64,000 bases of DNA from an uncultured Roseobacter sp. (GCF_947495025.1 NZ_CANLXG010000001.1:248001-312000); one strand, 5' to 3'. Positions 26,730-37,131 are shown, counted from the first letter of the stretch. The notes: a model not told the origin generated them from the letters alone. A program made the numbers and translations.

Positions 26730-26771
26730 TTCCGGCTGGTTCCGGACGAGGGACTCCGGATACGACCGGAA
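26730..26771. repeat. Cluster of four TTCCGG-type half-sites
   Basis: TTCCGG at 26730 and again at 26740 (one helical turn apart), TCCGGA at 26755 and CCGGAA at 26766, all within 42 bp upstream of the promoter of the iron-type ABC operon. The regular spacing and inverted last copy suggest a regulator-binding cluster, but no named consensus fits (the GTTC spacing is six, not the seven of the alphaproteobacterial LexA box). Confidence 0.35.
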
Positions 26772-26798
26772 GACGGGCCAGCCAATCAAGGGAACGCA

Positions 26799-26820
26799 TA
26801 TAATGAGCCGAAACGGCTCA
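26799..26820 (+). promoter_or_regulatory. -10 element and dyad operator before the ABC importer operon
   Basis: A perfect TATAAT at 26799-26804 is followed directly by the palindrome TGAGCCGAAACGGCTCA (26804-26820), which would cover the transcription start, then by the ribosome site GGGAGGA. No good -35 hexamer lies 16-18 bp upstream, so an activator may be needed. The palindrome is close to, but two bases longer than, the RirA iron box TGA-N9-TCA. It could act as an operator in DNA or as a 5' hairpin in RNA. Confidence 0.45.
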
Positions 26821-26836
26821 CCCAGGGAGGATTAAA

Positions 26837-27862
26837 ATGAAAAAACTCAGCACACTTGCGTTTACATCTGTTGTTGCACTGACGGCCGGCGTTTCCGCAG
26901 CGCAGGCAGACAAACTGACGCTGTACTGCTCGGCCCAGGAGGACTGGTGCCAGCTGATGGCGCGCAGCTTTGAGGACGCAACCGGGATTGACGTGAACAT
27001 GACACGCAAGTCGTCGGGCGAAACCTTTGCGCAGATCAAAGCCGAATCGGCTAACCCGAAGGGCGACGTCTGGTGGGGTGGCACCGGTGATCCGCACCTG
27101 CAGGCGGCCGAAGAAGGCCTGACAGCGGCCTATGTTTCGCCGATGCGCGATCAGCTGCATGACTGGGCGATCAGCCAGGCAACGAGCGCTGGTGACAGGA
27201 CGATCGGAATTTATTCCGGCGCGCTGGGGTACGGTTACAACACCGAGTTGCTGGCGGCAAACAACCTGCCGGAGCCTGCCTGCTGGAAAGATCTGCTGAA
27301 GCCCGAGTACAAAGGCCACGTCCAGATGGCAAACCCGAATTCGTCGGGCACGGCCTATACGACACTGGCTTCGATGGTGCAGATCTTCGGCGAAGACGAG
27401 GGCTTTGAGTTCATGAAGGGCCTTCATGCCAACATCAACCAGTACACAAAATCGGGTTCTGCGCCGATCAAGGCGGCGGGTCGCGGCGAGAACACAATCG
27501 GTATCGTGTTCATGCATGACGCCGTAAAGCAGGCGGTTTCGGGTTTCCCGGTGAATGTCGTGGCGCCCTGCGAGGGCACCGGATACGAGATCGGATCGAT
27601 GTCGATCATCGATGGTGCCCGCAACATGGACGAGGCCAAAAAGTTCTACGACTGGGCGCTGTCCACCGATGCTCAGAACCTTGCGCTTGAGGTAAATGCG
27701 TTCCAGGTGCCGTCGAATAAAGGTGCTGAAACGTCTGCCTCCGCGCCGGATATGTCGACGATCAAGCTGATCGACTATGACTTCAAGACCTATGGTTCGT
27801 CGGACGAGCGCAAACGCCTGCTGCAGAAGTGGGACGAAGACGTCTCAACACTGCCGCAGTAA
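26837..27862 (+). CDS. ABC importer substrate-binding protein, Fe(III)/AfuA type
   Basis: A 341-residue periplasmic protein (family 1 binding protein). Signal peptide MKKLSTLAFTSVVALTAGVSAAQA; strong ribosome site GGGAGGA. Features of the FbpA/AfuA group: LTLYCSAQEDWCQLMARSFE, GDVWWGGTGDPHLQAAEEGL, GALGYGYNTELLA and NPNSSGTAYTTLASMVQ. It heads an operon with a double-domain permease (3 bp gap) and an ATPase. Annotation pipelines usually call this ferric iron transport, but AfuA relatives are known to carry sugar phosphates, so the substrate is open. Confidence 0.88.
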   Translation: MKKLSTLAFTSVVALTAGVSAAQADKLTLYCSAQEDWCQLMARSFEDATGIDVNMTRKSSGETFAQIKAESANPKGDVWWGGTGDPHLQAAEEGLTAAYVSPMRDQLHDWAISQATSAGDRTIGIYSGALGYGYNTELLAANNLPEPACWKDLLKPEYKGHVQMANPNSSGTAYTTLASMVQIFGEDEGFEFMKGLHANINQYTKSGSAPIKAAGRGENTIGIVFMHDAVKQAVSGFPVNVVAPCEGTGYEIGSMSIIDGARNMDEAKKFYDWALSTDAQNLALEVNAFQVPSNKGAETSASAPDMSTIKLIDYDFKTYGSSDERKRLLQKWDEDVSTLPQ

Positions 27863-27865
27863 AAC

Positions 27866-30085
27866 TTGCGCCATAACCTGACCGAAGCATCCGCTTCCCC
27901 GGCACTGATCTTCTGGATCCTTGCCGGGTGGGCAGGATTTCTCATTCTGCCCTGGTATGGGGTCGAGGATGGTTTTTTCGCGCTTGAATGGCTGTTCGAC
28001 GGATACCCTTTCGATGAGGATTTTGCGCCGGCGGCTTTTCTGATCGGGCAGGGGGAAAAGCTCTGGCTGGCACCGCTGCTGCTGCCGCTTGTGATACCAC
28101 TGCTGGCGCTGAGGCTGAAAAAGAGCGATCCGAATTACGCCCGTCTACTGATACTTTCGGGTGCTTTCGGCTTTGCGTGGCTGATCGCCCAGGGGTTCGG
28201 GATCGGGATCCGCGGGTTCACATTCGACTGGCTCACCACTCTGTTCGGTGATCTGGATGATCGTCAGTTTGGCATGGGCTACGGCGCGCTGCTGGTTGCG
28301 TCATCGTTTCTGTTTCTGTTCACGCAGGGCATTGCCGCCCGGGGTGCCGTTAACGGAGACGTTTTTGTCGTCAGTGCCATTGGCGGCGTGATCGTCATCG
28401 TAACCACCTTTGTCTTTTTTCCGATTGCCAGGATGCTGCTGGCAGCCTTCATCACCGAAGAGGGCGGATACTCAGCCGCCGTCTTTGCCGCCAAGTTTTT
28501 TGACGACCGTCTCTGGGGGCTGGGGTGTCTCTGGGGCGGGCGGTGTGGCGCCGCATGGAACTCGCTGATCCTGGCCGTTCTTGTAGGCCTCATCACGACC
28601 GTACTGGGTCTTGTCTTTGCGCTTGTGGTGACGCGGTCGGGTTTCCGGTACAAACGGGCGCTGCGCGCGCTGACCGTCCTGCCCATCATTACACCGCCCT
28701 TTGTCATCGGGCTGGCACTCATTCTGCTTTTTGGGCTGTCCGGCTCGGTTACCCAGTTTTTCGCCGAGCTGTTTGGCGTACAACCGACGCGCTGGCTTTA
28801 CGGGATGCCCGGGGTACTGATCGCTCAGACGCTGGCATTCACACCCATCGCCTTTCTTGTGCTGATCGGCGTTGTCGAAGGCGTTTCGCCATCGATGGAG
28901 GAAGCCGCACAGACCCTGCGCGCGAACCGGTGGCAGACGTTCCGGACGGTTTCTCTGCCGCTGATGCGTCCGGGCCTGGCGAACGCATTCCTGCTCGGCT
29001 TTATCGAAAGCATGGCCGACTTTGGGAATCCGCTTGTTCTGGGCGGAAATTTCGATGTTCTGTCGACCGAGATATTCTTTGCCATCGTCGGCGCGCAATA
29101 CGACCAGGGGCGCGCGGCGGTGCTGGCGATGGTCCTGCTCTTCTTCACGCTTTCAGCCTTTTATGCCCAGCGCATGTGGCTGGGTAAAAAGAGCTACACC
29201 ACCGTCTCCGGCAAAGGTGATGCGGGTGTCCACCCCCTGATGCCAAAGGGTCTGGCCGTGCCGGTCTTTATCGCCGCTGGCGTCTGGGGCCTGTTCACTG
29301 TCGTCGTCTACGGCATGATCCTTTATGGCAGCGTGGTTGAGCTCTGGGGTGTCAACAACACGCTGACGTTCAAACACTACGTCACTGCGTTTTCTGTCCG
29401 GTTTGAAGACGCGGGCATCCGCTGGACCGGGGCCGCCTGGGACAGCTTCTGGACAACGATCTACATTGCCGCGGCGGCTGCTCCGCTGACTGCCATCGTC
29501 GGCCTGGTGACCGCCTATCTGCTGACCCGTCAGAGCTTTGCGGGTAAAAACGCCTTTGAATTCGGCACGATGCTGTCGTTTGCTATTCCCGGCACGGTTA
29601 TTGGCGTCAGCTACATTCTGGCCTTCAACGTGCCGCCGATTGAAATAACCGGGACCGGCATCATCCTGATCGTCAGCTTTATTTTCCGGAATATGCCGGT
29701 GGGCGTGCGCGCGGGTATCGCGTCGATGAGCCAGCTGGACAAGTCCCTTGACGAATCCTCGCTGACCCTCGGCGCCAATTCCTGGCAGACGTTCCGCAAG
29801 GTCATCCTGCCGCTTCTGCGCCCGGCAATTCTGGCCGCACTTGTCTACAGTTTCGTGCGCGCAATGACGGCGATTTCGGCTGTGATCTTCCTCGTCTCAG
29901 CCGAGTACGACATGGCCACGAGCTACATCATCGGGCGGGTTGAGAACAACGACTACGGGCTCGCCATTGCCTATTCGACAACGCTGATCTTCGTCATGCT
30001 GGCAGCGGTCGGCCTGCTTCAGCTTCTTGTCGGACGCACGAAAATCGGTCGCCGGACACAGTTCACGTCAGGAGAAAAGCCATGA
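27866..30085 (+). CDS. ABC importer permease, two fused membrane domains
   Basis: A 739-residue permease of the FbpB type with two binding-protein-dependent transport domains. Two EAA loops that dock the ATPase are seen: SMEEAAQTLRANRWQTFRTV (about residue 345) and KSLDESSLTLGANSWQTFRK (about 635). An unusual N-terminal 200 residues with several membrane segments precede the first domain. The frame begins with TTG three bases after the binding-protein stop and without its own ribosome site, so it depends on translational coupling. The stop overlaps the ATPase start (ATGA). Confidence 0.9.
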   Translation: MRHNLTEASASPALIFWILAGWAGFLILPWYGVEDGFFALEWLFDGYPFDEDFAPAAFLIGQGEKLWLAPLLLPLVIPLLALRLKKSDPNYARLLILSGAFGFAWLIAQGFGIGIRGFTFDWLTTLFGDLDDRQFGMGYGALLVASSFLFLFTQGIAARGAVNGDVFVVSAIGGVIVIVTTFVFFPIARMLLAAFITEEGGYSAAVFAAKFFDDRLWGLGCLWGGRCGAAWNSLILAVLVGLITTVLGLVFALVVTRSGFRYKRALRALTVLPIITPPFVIGLALILLFGLSGSVTQFFAELFGVQPTRWLYGMPGVLIAQTLAFTPIAFLVLIGVVEGVSPSMEEAAQTLRANRWQTFRTVSLPLMRPGLANAFLLGFIESMADFGNPLVLGGNFDVLSTEIFFAIVGAQYDQGRAAVLAMVLLFFTLSAFYAQRMWLGKKSYTTVSGKGDAGVHPLMPKGLAVPVFIAAGVWGLFTVVVYGMILYGSVVELWGVNNTLTFKHYVTAFSVRFEDAGIRWTGAAWDSFWTTIYIAAAAAPLTAIVGLVTAYLLTRQSFAGKNAFEFGTMLSFAIPGTVIGVSYILAFNVPPIEITGTGIILIVSFIFRNMPVGVRAGIASMSQLDKSLDESSLTLGANSWQTFRKVILPLLRPAILAALVYSFVRAMTAISAVIFLVSAEYDMATSYIIGRVENNDYGLAIAYSTTLIFVMLAAVGLLQLLVGRTKIGRRTQFTSGEKP

Positions 30086-31155
30086 GCGAAGCAACCATTG
30101 TGGGCAAGGCAGCGCCTGTGCGGTTTGAGAATGTTTCCAAGCGCTTCGGGCGTGATGTTGTGGCAGTCGACAACATCGACCTGAACGTCGAGGCCGGTAA
30201 GCTGGTAACGCTTCTCGGCCCGTCAGGCTGTGGCAAGACGACGACGCTCCGCATGATTGCCGGGCTGGAGATGGCCTCGGACGGGCGTATTCTGATCGGT
30301 GACCGTGATGTCACCACGCTGCCGGCGACGGACCGCGACGTTTCGATGGTGTTTCAGTCGTATGCGCTTTTCCCGCATATGAGCGTTCTGGAGAACGTGT
30401 CCTATGGTCTAACGTTTTCAGGGTTTTCAAAGGCAGAGACCCGCGAACGCGCGCTGGCCGGGCTTGAGCTTGTTGGCCTGAAGGGTTTCGATACCCGGTT
30501 GCCGAGCGAGCTGTCAGGGGGGCAGCAGCAACGCGTCGCTGTGGCACGTGCGCTGGTGCTGGAGCCGCAAGTACTGCTGTTCGACGAGCCCCTTTCCAAC
30601 CTTGATGCCAAACTGCGGCGTCAGGTCCGCGAGGACATCCGGGCGATACAGCAGGACCTCGGGCTGACGGTTGTCTATGTAACCCATGATCAGGAAGAAG
30701 CGCTGGCGGTGTCAGATGAGATTGTGGTGATGCGCAACGCAGGGATTGCGCAGATCGGATCGCCCCGCAGCCTTTACGACGCACCGGTTGATCAGTTTGT
30801 CGCCGACTTTATTGGCGAGGCAAATATTCTGCCGTGCACCATCGACAGCGTCGAGGGCGACACGGCAACCATATCGATTGAAGGGTACGCTCACAGACTG
30901 CCGGCGCGAGGCCTCGGGGCAGGGCCTGCAAAACTGGCCGTGCGGCCCTCAAGGCTGGTCATTGGCGCAGCACGCGGCTTTGCGGCCAGGGTGACCAAGG
31001 CGACGTATGTCGGGGTACGCATGGAATACACTCTCGAGGCCAGTTTTGGCTCAATGTTCGCTGTGCACGACGATGTCGACAGCCCGCTCGGTGTTGGTCT
31101 CGATGTAACTGTCGGGTTTTCGGACAAAGGTCCGGTGTTGTTGCCCGAAGCCTAG
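30082..31155 (+). CDS. ABC importer ATPase, Fe(III)/AfuC type
   Basis: A 357-residue ATPase with intact Walker A (GPSGCGKTT), Q loop (MVFQSYALFPH), signature (LSGGQQQRVAVARAL), Walker B (LLFDEPLSNLD) and H loop (VYVTHDQEEA). A C-terminal regulatory TOBE-like domain runs from about 245 (MRNAGIAQIGSPRSLY onward). It powers the permease encoded just upstream. Its TAG stop is part of a CTAG shared with the stop of the oppositely oriented inositol-phosphatase-like gene. Confidence 0.94.
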   Translation: MSEATIVGKAAPVRFENVSKRFGRDVVAVDNIDLNVEAGKLVTLLGPSGCGKTTTLRMIAGLEMASDGRILIGDRDVTTLPATDRDVSMVFQSYALFPHMSVLENVSYGLTFSGFSKAETRERALAGLELVGLKGFDTRLPSELSGGQQQRVAVARALVLEPQVLLFDEPLSNLDAKLRRQVREDIRAIQQDLGLTVVYVTHDQEEALAVSDEIVVMRNAGIAQIGSPRSLYDAPVDQFVADFIGEANILPCTIDSVEGDTATISIEGYAHRLPARGLGAGPAKLAVRPSRLVIGAARGFAARVTKATYVGVRMEYTLEASFGSMFAVHDDVDSPLGVGLDVTVGFSDKGPVLLPEA

Positions 31156-31946
31156 CGTGCCTGCCCGAAGGCATCCTGTGACACCTGCAGCAGCGTATCG
31201 AAAACAGTGGCTGTCCCGACAACCACACGGCCGCCGTCACGGATCATCGCATCGGCATCCTGCGCTTCGACGCAGCCACCCGCCTCGCTGACGATCAGCT
31301 GACCGGCAAGGCAGTCCCAGGCATTCATGTGTTCCTCGGAGTACCCCAGCAGACGTCCTGCGGCGACATAGGCAAGCGACAGCGCCCCGGACGCGTTGCG
31401 ATAGAACATCGCTCCCTGGCCCACCAGCGCGGTGACAAGTCTTACAACACCCTGATCATCAACCCGGTTCGAATAGCCAATCCCCACAGAGCCGTCTGCC
31501 ATTGTGCGGTCGTCACTCAGGCGCAGGGGCGCGTCATTCAGAAAGGCGCCCTGGTCGCGGACGGCAACGAATGTCTCATTGTTGCACGGGTCGTGGATGA
31601 CACCGATCTGCGTTTGTCCGTCCTGCACGCCTGCGATCACAACGGTCCAGGCGGGAATGCCGTTGATAAAATTGGTTGTGCCGTCGATCGGGTCGATCAC
31701 CCAGGTATAGCCCGATGTGCCGGTCGCGGGGGCGTGTTCCTCGCCCACGATTGCATCGTCGGGGAATGCGCCGGCGAGCAGTTCACGCGTGAGCAGTTCG
31801 ACGTTTCTGTCTGCCTGCGAGACGAAGTCCTGATGCCCTTTGTGATCAATAACCAGCGCGTCCTGATCGGTGAAATACTCAAGTGCCAGCTGCCCGGCCT
31901 TGCGGGCGATTTCCACGGCTGTGTTTTTCCGGTCTGTCATGAGCAT
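31152..31946 (-). CDS. Inositol monophosphatase family protein
   Basis: A 264-residue Mg-dependent phosphatase of the IMPase/CysQ/SuhB superfamily. Metal ligands are in VGEEHA, DPIDGTTNFINGIPAW and near the C-terminus in MNAWDCLAGQLIVSEAGG. The ATG at 31946 follows AGGAAAG. Possible substrates are inositol phosphates, 3'-phosphoadenosine 5'-phosphate, histidinol phosphate or sugar phosphates. It is convergent with the AfuC-type ATPase gene, sharing the CTAG at their stops, so expression is probably independent. Confidence 0.9.
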   Translation of the reverse strand: MLMTDRKNTAVEIARKAGQLALEYFTDQDALVIDHKGHQDFVSQADRNVELLTRELLAGAFPDDAIVGEEHAPATGTSGYTWVIDPIDGTTNFINGIPAWTVVIAGVQDGQTQIGVIHDPCNNETFVAVRDQGAFLNDAPLRLSDDRTMADGSVGIGYSNRVDDQGVVRLVTALVGQGAMFYRNASGALSLAYVAAGRLLGYSEEHMNAWDCLAGQLIVSEAGGCVEAQDADAMIRDGGRVVVGTATVFDTLLQVSQDAFGQAR

Positions 31947-32033
31947 CCACTTTCCTGGGTTCCGGCTTTCTTTCTACGGCAGGGACCGCGACGCGGCCAC
32001 CGTTGTGTGACCGGGAACGCCGGTGATAAGGTC

Positions 32034-32498
32034 TCAGCTGTCTGCGTCGACCGGCATGGCGAAACCGGTTTTTACACGATTCATTACGGCACTGGTCCTG
32101 AACCGCAGGACATTTTCCTCTTCAAGGAAATACTCTGCCGTGAAGGCCTCATAGTCGGCCATATCCCGTGCAGACACGATCAGAATGAAATCCGCATTTC
32201 CCGTCACATAGTAACACTGCATTACCTCCGGTGCCTTCTGCATTCTGGCCTTGAAGTAATCCAGATCAGCCTTGCGCTCACGGTGCAGGGACACTTCGAC
32301 GATAAGCAGCAGCCCCCGGCCAATTCTGGTCGGATCAAGAAGCGCAATTTCGGCTTCGATAATGCCCGAAGCCCGCAGTCGCGCCATGCGTTTCCGACAG
32401 GCGTCAGGTGACAGGCCGACCTCCTGAGACACGGCCTCTGCCGTCAGTCGTGAGTTTTGCTGAAGCGCCTGCAAAATATCGGCGTCGAATCGATCCAT
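32034..32498 (-). CDS. Lrp/AsnC-family transcriptional regulator
   Basis: A 154-residue regulator from the ATG at 32498; the open frame extends 60 codons further but that part has no family character. The N-terminal helix-turn-helix is LTAEAVSQEVGLSPDACRKR, and the C-terminal RAM (ligand/oligomerisation) domain begins around GRGLLLIVEVSLHRERKADL with YYVTGNADFILIVSARDM. It usually binds amino acids. No divergent amino-acid gene is adjacent, so the target is not obvious; the surface-protein gene starts 350 bp away in the other direction. Confidence 0.9.
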   Translation of the reverse strand: MDRFDADILQALQQNSRLTAEAVSQEVGLSPDACRKRMARLRASGIIEAEIALLDPTRIGRGLLLIVEVSLHRERKADLDYFKARMQKAPEVMQCYYVTGNADFILIVSARDMADYEAFTAEYFLEEENVLRFRTSAVMNRVKTGFAMPVDADS

Positions 32499-32848
32499 AG
32501 GTACAATGATGGCCAAAAAGCGGACAATGCCGAAGTGATTAATCGAATTAGGGCCGTAAATCGGACGAATACGGGAAAATGGGGCTGTTTTCAGACCAAT
32601 TGTCCCGAAACCATCCGGCAATGATGTCGCGTTCTGAAGTAGCATTTTCAGGTGCCGTGACGGTTTCTGTCCGGACATCCGACTGAACTGAGACTGTGGT
32701 TTTTGACCTCTGACGTGTATTGATTTGAACTTTTTGACACATAAACCGAACCCCGGTGCGCGTCTTTTTTCACCGGACTCATCCTCGCCATGTGGCGGCT
32801 TTTTTCCGGCCCGCTTTTTTTACTCTGATTTTGAAGGAGCAGATTTTT
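32499..32848. other. Divergent intergenic region, Lrp gene / VPLPA-CTERM gene
   Basis: 350 bp, visibly more AT-rich than its neighbours, between two divergently read genes, so it must hold both promoters. TTTTTGACACAT near 32735 offers a -35-like TTGACA but no clear -10 follows. No RNA gene or repeat seen. Confidence 0.5.
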
Positions 32849-34498
32849 ATGAGACGTAGTTTACTGATTTTGGGGGCCGTAAGTCTTTTGCCTCTGGGGG
32901 CACAGGCTGCCACTTACCAGCAGTCCGGTATTGTGCTCGAAACAGAGACCAGGCAGAGCGCATGGGGTCCGGGGGATGCCGCGCGGCTGGACGATACAAT
33001 CTTCATCGGACCGGATCCCTGGAGTGAATCCGAGACATTTGGTGGTTTTGTCGGCGGCGCAACCTCGATCACCTATCCCAATCCCAAGCATATTGCCTGG
33101 AAAGCCTGCAGGCTCATCCCCTTTATCGGCTCAAAATGCGGCAGGGAACCTGCCAAGAACCTGACAACCAAACTTGATACAACAACGGGCGCGCAGGCCT
33201 CGATTTCGAGTTCCGGCCGCGCCGGGCTGGAACTCAGCTATGCGCTGGACGCAGGCTCAGTAGGGTCACGACTGGAGTATGTCGCACATGCGGACGTTCC
33301 GGGAACCACCCTGAAAAAAGGTCAGACGGTTTCCCTGACGACGACTGCGGAGCTTGTATCAGGCACGCTGGACTCTCAATCACCCACGGCCGAGGCGTCC
33401 ATTGACGTCGTCGCCGATATCCAGGTGGATGTTTCGACCACCGGCTGTGCCGTCGGCGCCTGTACATCGGGCAGCAAGAACCTGATCAACGTTGATGGCT
33501 TCCGCAAGGAACTGATCTCCATTGATCCCACGGAAATCAATTATCTCGATGGATTTCTGCCCGACCTGGTGGAACTTTCCACACCGATCGGGGATGTGCC
33601 GACGTCGCTTGAAGCGGATCTGGTAACCAGAAAGCTGGACTTTAACACCAACGTGAACAATGACACCGGTGCACCGGGCGATCCCGACGATCCCAAAACA
33701 AAGAAAGAGAATATCGTCGATTCAACCGAGCCCGGCAGTGGTCTGTTCATTGAACTGGCCCGCGTTGACGCGAAAGTTCCGCTTCTGGAACTGAATGGCG
33801 TGAAAGAAGACGGCAAAGACGAGATTGTTGTTGATGGCAAAGCTGACTTTCTGGCGCTGAGAGCCGACATCGACGGTCTGCTGACCTATGCAGGGGCGTT
33901 ACCGCCTCTGGGCATCCGCGCCGACTTTGGCAAATTCGTGTCCGGTTCGATCGATCTGATCGACATTGAGACAGGTCCGAAAATCGACGTGTTCCAGACG
34001 TTCAGACTGACGCAGGATCTGATGGTCGATCTGTCTTTTGACAAACAGGTCGATATCGCGGGCATAGGTCTGACCAAAAGCTGGACCGGACTGTGGGAAG
34101 AGCTTCCGGATTTCAGCCTGATCGATACCACCATCGCTACGCCGACATTCTTTACGCAGGCGATGCTGCACAGCACCACAGGCTTCGACTTCGGGGCCGA
34201 TTTCAACATTGACCTGCTCAAGGGAAATCTCACCGTGGGGACGGGCGGTGTGAACGCATTCGAAGGCTCATTCGGCCCTGTATTCAAAACAGGCGGCGAG
34301 ACCAGCTTTGGCCGCGTTGCTCTGTTCGATGAGATCTTTGCGCTTGGTGGGTTCAGCATGTTTGAGGGCGAAGCAATGACGTTCCGCGTCGGCGAGATCG
34401 TTCTGCCATCTCAGGTTCCGCTGCCTGCCGGCGCATGGCTGTTGCTGGGTGGACTGGCTGGCCTCGGGGTGATGCGCAAGGCGCAAAAGCGCGCCTGA
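32849..34498 (+). CDS. VPLPA-CTERM sorting-domain surface protein
   Basis: A 549-residue secreted protein with a signal peptide (MRRSLLILGAVSLLPLGAQA) and an excellent ribosome site (AAGGAG). The C-terminus has the VPLPAGAWLLLGGLAGLG motif, one membrane helix, and a basic tail (RKAQKRA): a VPLPA-type exosortase sorting signal. The body is beta-rich with Asp/Thr/Gly repeats and no recognised enzyme motif. One Cys pair each occurs in WKACRLIPFIGSKCGR and TTGCAVGACTSG. It would be exported and processed or anchored at the envelope; no exosortase gene lies in this window. Function is unknown. Confidence 0.85.
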   Translation: MRRSLLILGAVSLLPLGAQAATYQQSGIVLETETRQSAWGPGDAARLDDTIFIGPDPWSESETFGGFVGGATSITYPNPKHIAWKACRLIPFIGSKCGREPAKNLTTKLDTTTGAQASISSSGRAGLELSYALDAGSVGSRLEYVAHADVPGTTLKKGQTVSLTTTAELVSGTLDSQSPTAEASIDVVADIQVDVSTTGCAVGACTSGSKNLINVDGFRKELISIDPTEINYLDGFLPDLVELSTPIGDVPTSLEADLVTRKLDFNTNVNNDTGAPGDPDDPKTKKENIVDSTEPGSGLFIELARVDAKVPLLELNGVKEDGKDEIVVDGKADFLALRADIDGLLTYAGALPPLGIRADFGKFVSGSIDLIDIETGPKIDVFQTFRLTQDLMVDLSFDKQVDIAGIGLTKSWTGLWEELPDFSLIDTTIATPTFFTQAMLHSTTGFDFGADFNIDLLKGNLTVGTGGVNAFEGSFGPVFKTGGETSFGRVALFDEIFALGGFSMFEGEAMTFRVGEIVLPSQVPLPAGAWLLLGGLAGLGVMRKAQKRA

Positions 34499-34517
34499 CC
34501 TGCGTCTCTGTCTGAAC

Positions 34518-34555
34518 ACCGGCTCCTGCATCTGTGGGGGCCGGTTGCGGTTTTC
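34518..34555 (+). terminator. Intrinsic terminator after the VPLPA-CTERM gene
   Basis: Arms ACCGGCTCC and GGGGCCGGT pair over nine bases (one G-T) with a ten-base loop, 20 bp after the stop, followed by TGCGGTTTTCT. Confidence 0.6.
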
Positions 34556-34597
34556 TGGCGCAGACCATGGTTGCAGCGCGCCCGGGCGCGGCAGCGT

Positions 34598-35494
34598 TCA
34601 GGGTGTTCCCCGCTCTCCCCAGTTCAGCCAGCAGGCCTCCTCCGGCGACAACAGTTCGGCGCATCGGTCGGTATAGGTGGCGATGTCAGCATCGCTCAGC
34701 CGGCCTTCCCACTTGTTTGAGGTGCCCGATGCAAAGAAATCAGCCATGTCTTTGAAAGGCGACTCTTCGTGGAACCGCTTTTCACTCTGTTCGGCAACTC
34801 TGCGCATGCTTGCAAAGGTGTTTGCCTTTGTAATTGCGCTCAAGGTGTCCCCGGACAGATCAATTTCCAGAAGCCCGGCCATACGCGCAATCTGGCCATG
34901 CAGATCTCTGGTCAGATCGGCATAATGGAAGAAATGGACATTGCCTTTATCGCGTAGCCTGCGGGCCTCTAGAAAATGATGCGCAACAGAAGCAATGGTC
35001 AGATCATCGGTGCCGGTATCGGTCAGCGGGTTTTCGACAAAGCGCCTGAAGCCTTCTCTGATATCATCCGGGAACATGTCCTGCAGAACGCCCGGCTGTT
35101 TCATATTCGCGACGTGATTGCGGAATGAGAAATGGACGTCGACCGGGTGACGGTAGACCACGAAATAGGTCGGTTCAGCACCATATGCGATACCATCCAT
35201 CGGCGTGTGGCTCTTCAGACACCGCCTGCGCGTCAGGGCTGTCTGGCCGGCGGCAAGCGCCTGCCGGTCGCGAAATGCGCAGTCGATCCAGGGGGCATCA
35301 TTTCTGTTGCCGGCGTCCGGAACGACGCGACCATGGATCAGCATCATCACGATGTTCAGTGTCCAGGTCGTCCCGCATTTTGGCGGCGTGCTGACAATGA
35401 CATCGTCAGTTCGCAGCTGAAAGGTGTCCCAGATCTCTGTGTTTGTGACCGGGCCGCTATAATCCCGCTGGCGTTCGGTGCGCACCATGTTCAT
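34598..35494 (-). CDS. Sulfotransferase domain protein
   Basis: A 298-residue PAPS-dependent sulfotransferase of the cytosolic (Sulfotransfer_1) type. The 5'-phosphosulfate loop is STPPKCGTTWTLNIV and the 3'-phosphate-binding part is VYRHPVDVHFSFRNHV. A Gly-rich C-terminal loop is replaced by SNKWEGRLSD. I choose the ATG at 35494, which follows AGAGGGAAC; an ATG at 35530 would add 12 residues without a ribosome site. The acceptor is unknown. It converges with the VPLPA-CTERM gene and is otherwise alone. Confidence 0.88.
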   Translation of the reverse strand: MNMVRTERQRDYSGPVTNTEIWDTFQLRTDDVIVSTPPKCGTTWTLNIVMMLIHGRVVPDAGNRNDAPWIDCAFRDRQALAAGQTALTRRRCLKSHTPMDGIAYGAEPTYFVVYRHPVDVHFSFRNHVANMKQPGVLQDMFPDDIREGFRRFVENPLTDTGTDDLTIASVAHHFLEARRLRDKGNVHFFHYADLTRDLHGQIARMAGLLEIDLSGDTLSAITKANTFASMRRVAEQSEKRFHEESPFKDMADFFASGTSNKWEGRLSDADIATYTDRCAELLSPEEACWLNWGERGTP

Positions 35495-35948
35495 TTCAGT
35501 TCCCTCTGGCTGGTGCAGCGACATTAACACTGCTGCGGAAAATCACGAAATGCCCTGTATGAGCAAAGCCTCGCCCCGGTTCTGCGGTGTCTCTGATCCG
35601 GGTCGAAAGCATCATGGCAAAGATACTGCCTGCACTGGGCAGGGCACATGTCTGGCTGCGGATGGACAGGTCAGGGACAGCAGATACAAAACCGGACGCA
35701 GATGTCAGCCACGCGGGTGCAGCGGCGTCTCATCCCCGGTCGGCCGTGTCGCGATTGCTTAGCGGACGGGCCTGGCTGGCAGACCGGACAGACCTTCGCG
35801 CAGGGACGGTTTCTGATCAGGAACGCCGCCGGGCAGGTCCCGGCGATCATCCCGTCAGGTGTAGAAGTGGCTTTTCCGACTGGGGCAGGGGAACAACAAA
35901 CTGCAGAGCCGGATCGCATGGCTCTGTGACGAGCCATGCGACGGCGCT
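35495..35948. other. Gene-free gap between sulfotransferase and aldo/keto reductase genes
   Basis: About 450 bp. All open frames are short, have no ribosome site and read like noncoding sequence. The promoter of the sulfotransferase gene should lie at the left end. Nothing else recognised; it could be decayed coding DNA. Confidence 0.5.
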
Positions 35949-37082
<1,134 letters not shown>

Positions 37083-37131
37083 GGGAAAGCTCCTTGAATT
37101 CTCGTGTTGTGTGGTCGGGTGCGGGCGTTGT

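Noticed and set aside
26729..26742. LexA box of the alphaproteobacterial type (GTTC-N7-GTTC)
   Set aside because: Two GTTC copies are present but six bases apart, and the downstream genes are not SOS genes.
26804..26820. RirA iron box (TGA-N9-TCA)
   Set aside because: The palindrome has 11 bases between TGA and TCA, not nine, so I list it only as an unidentified dyad.
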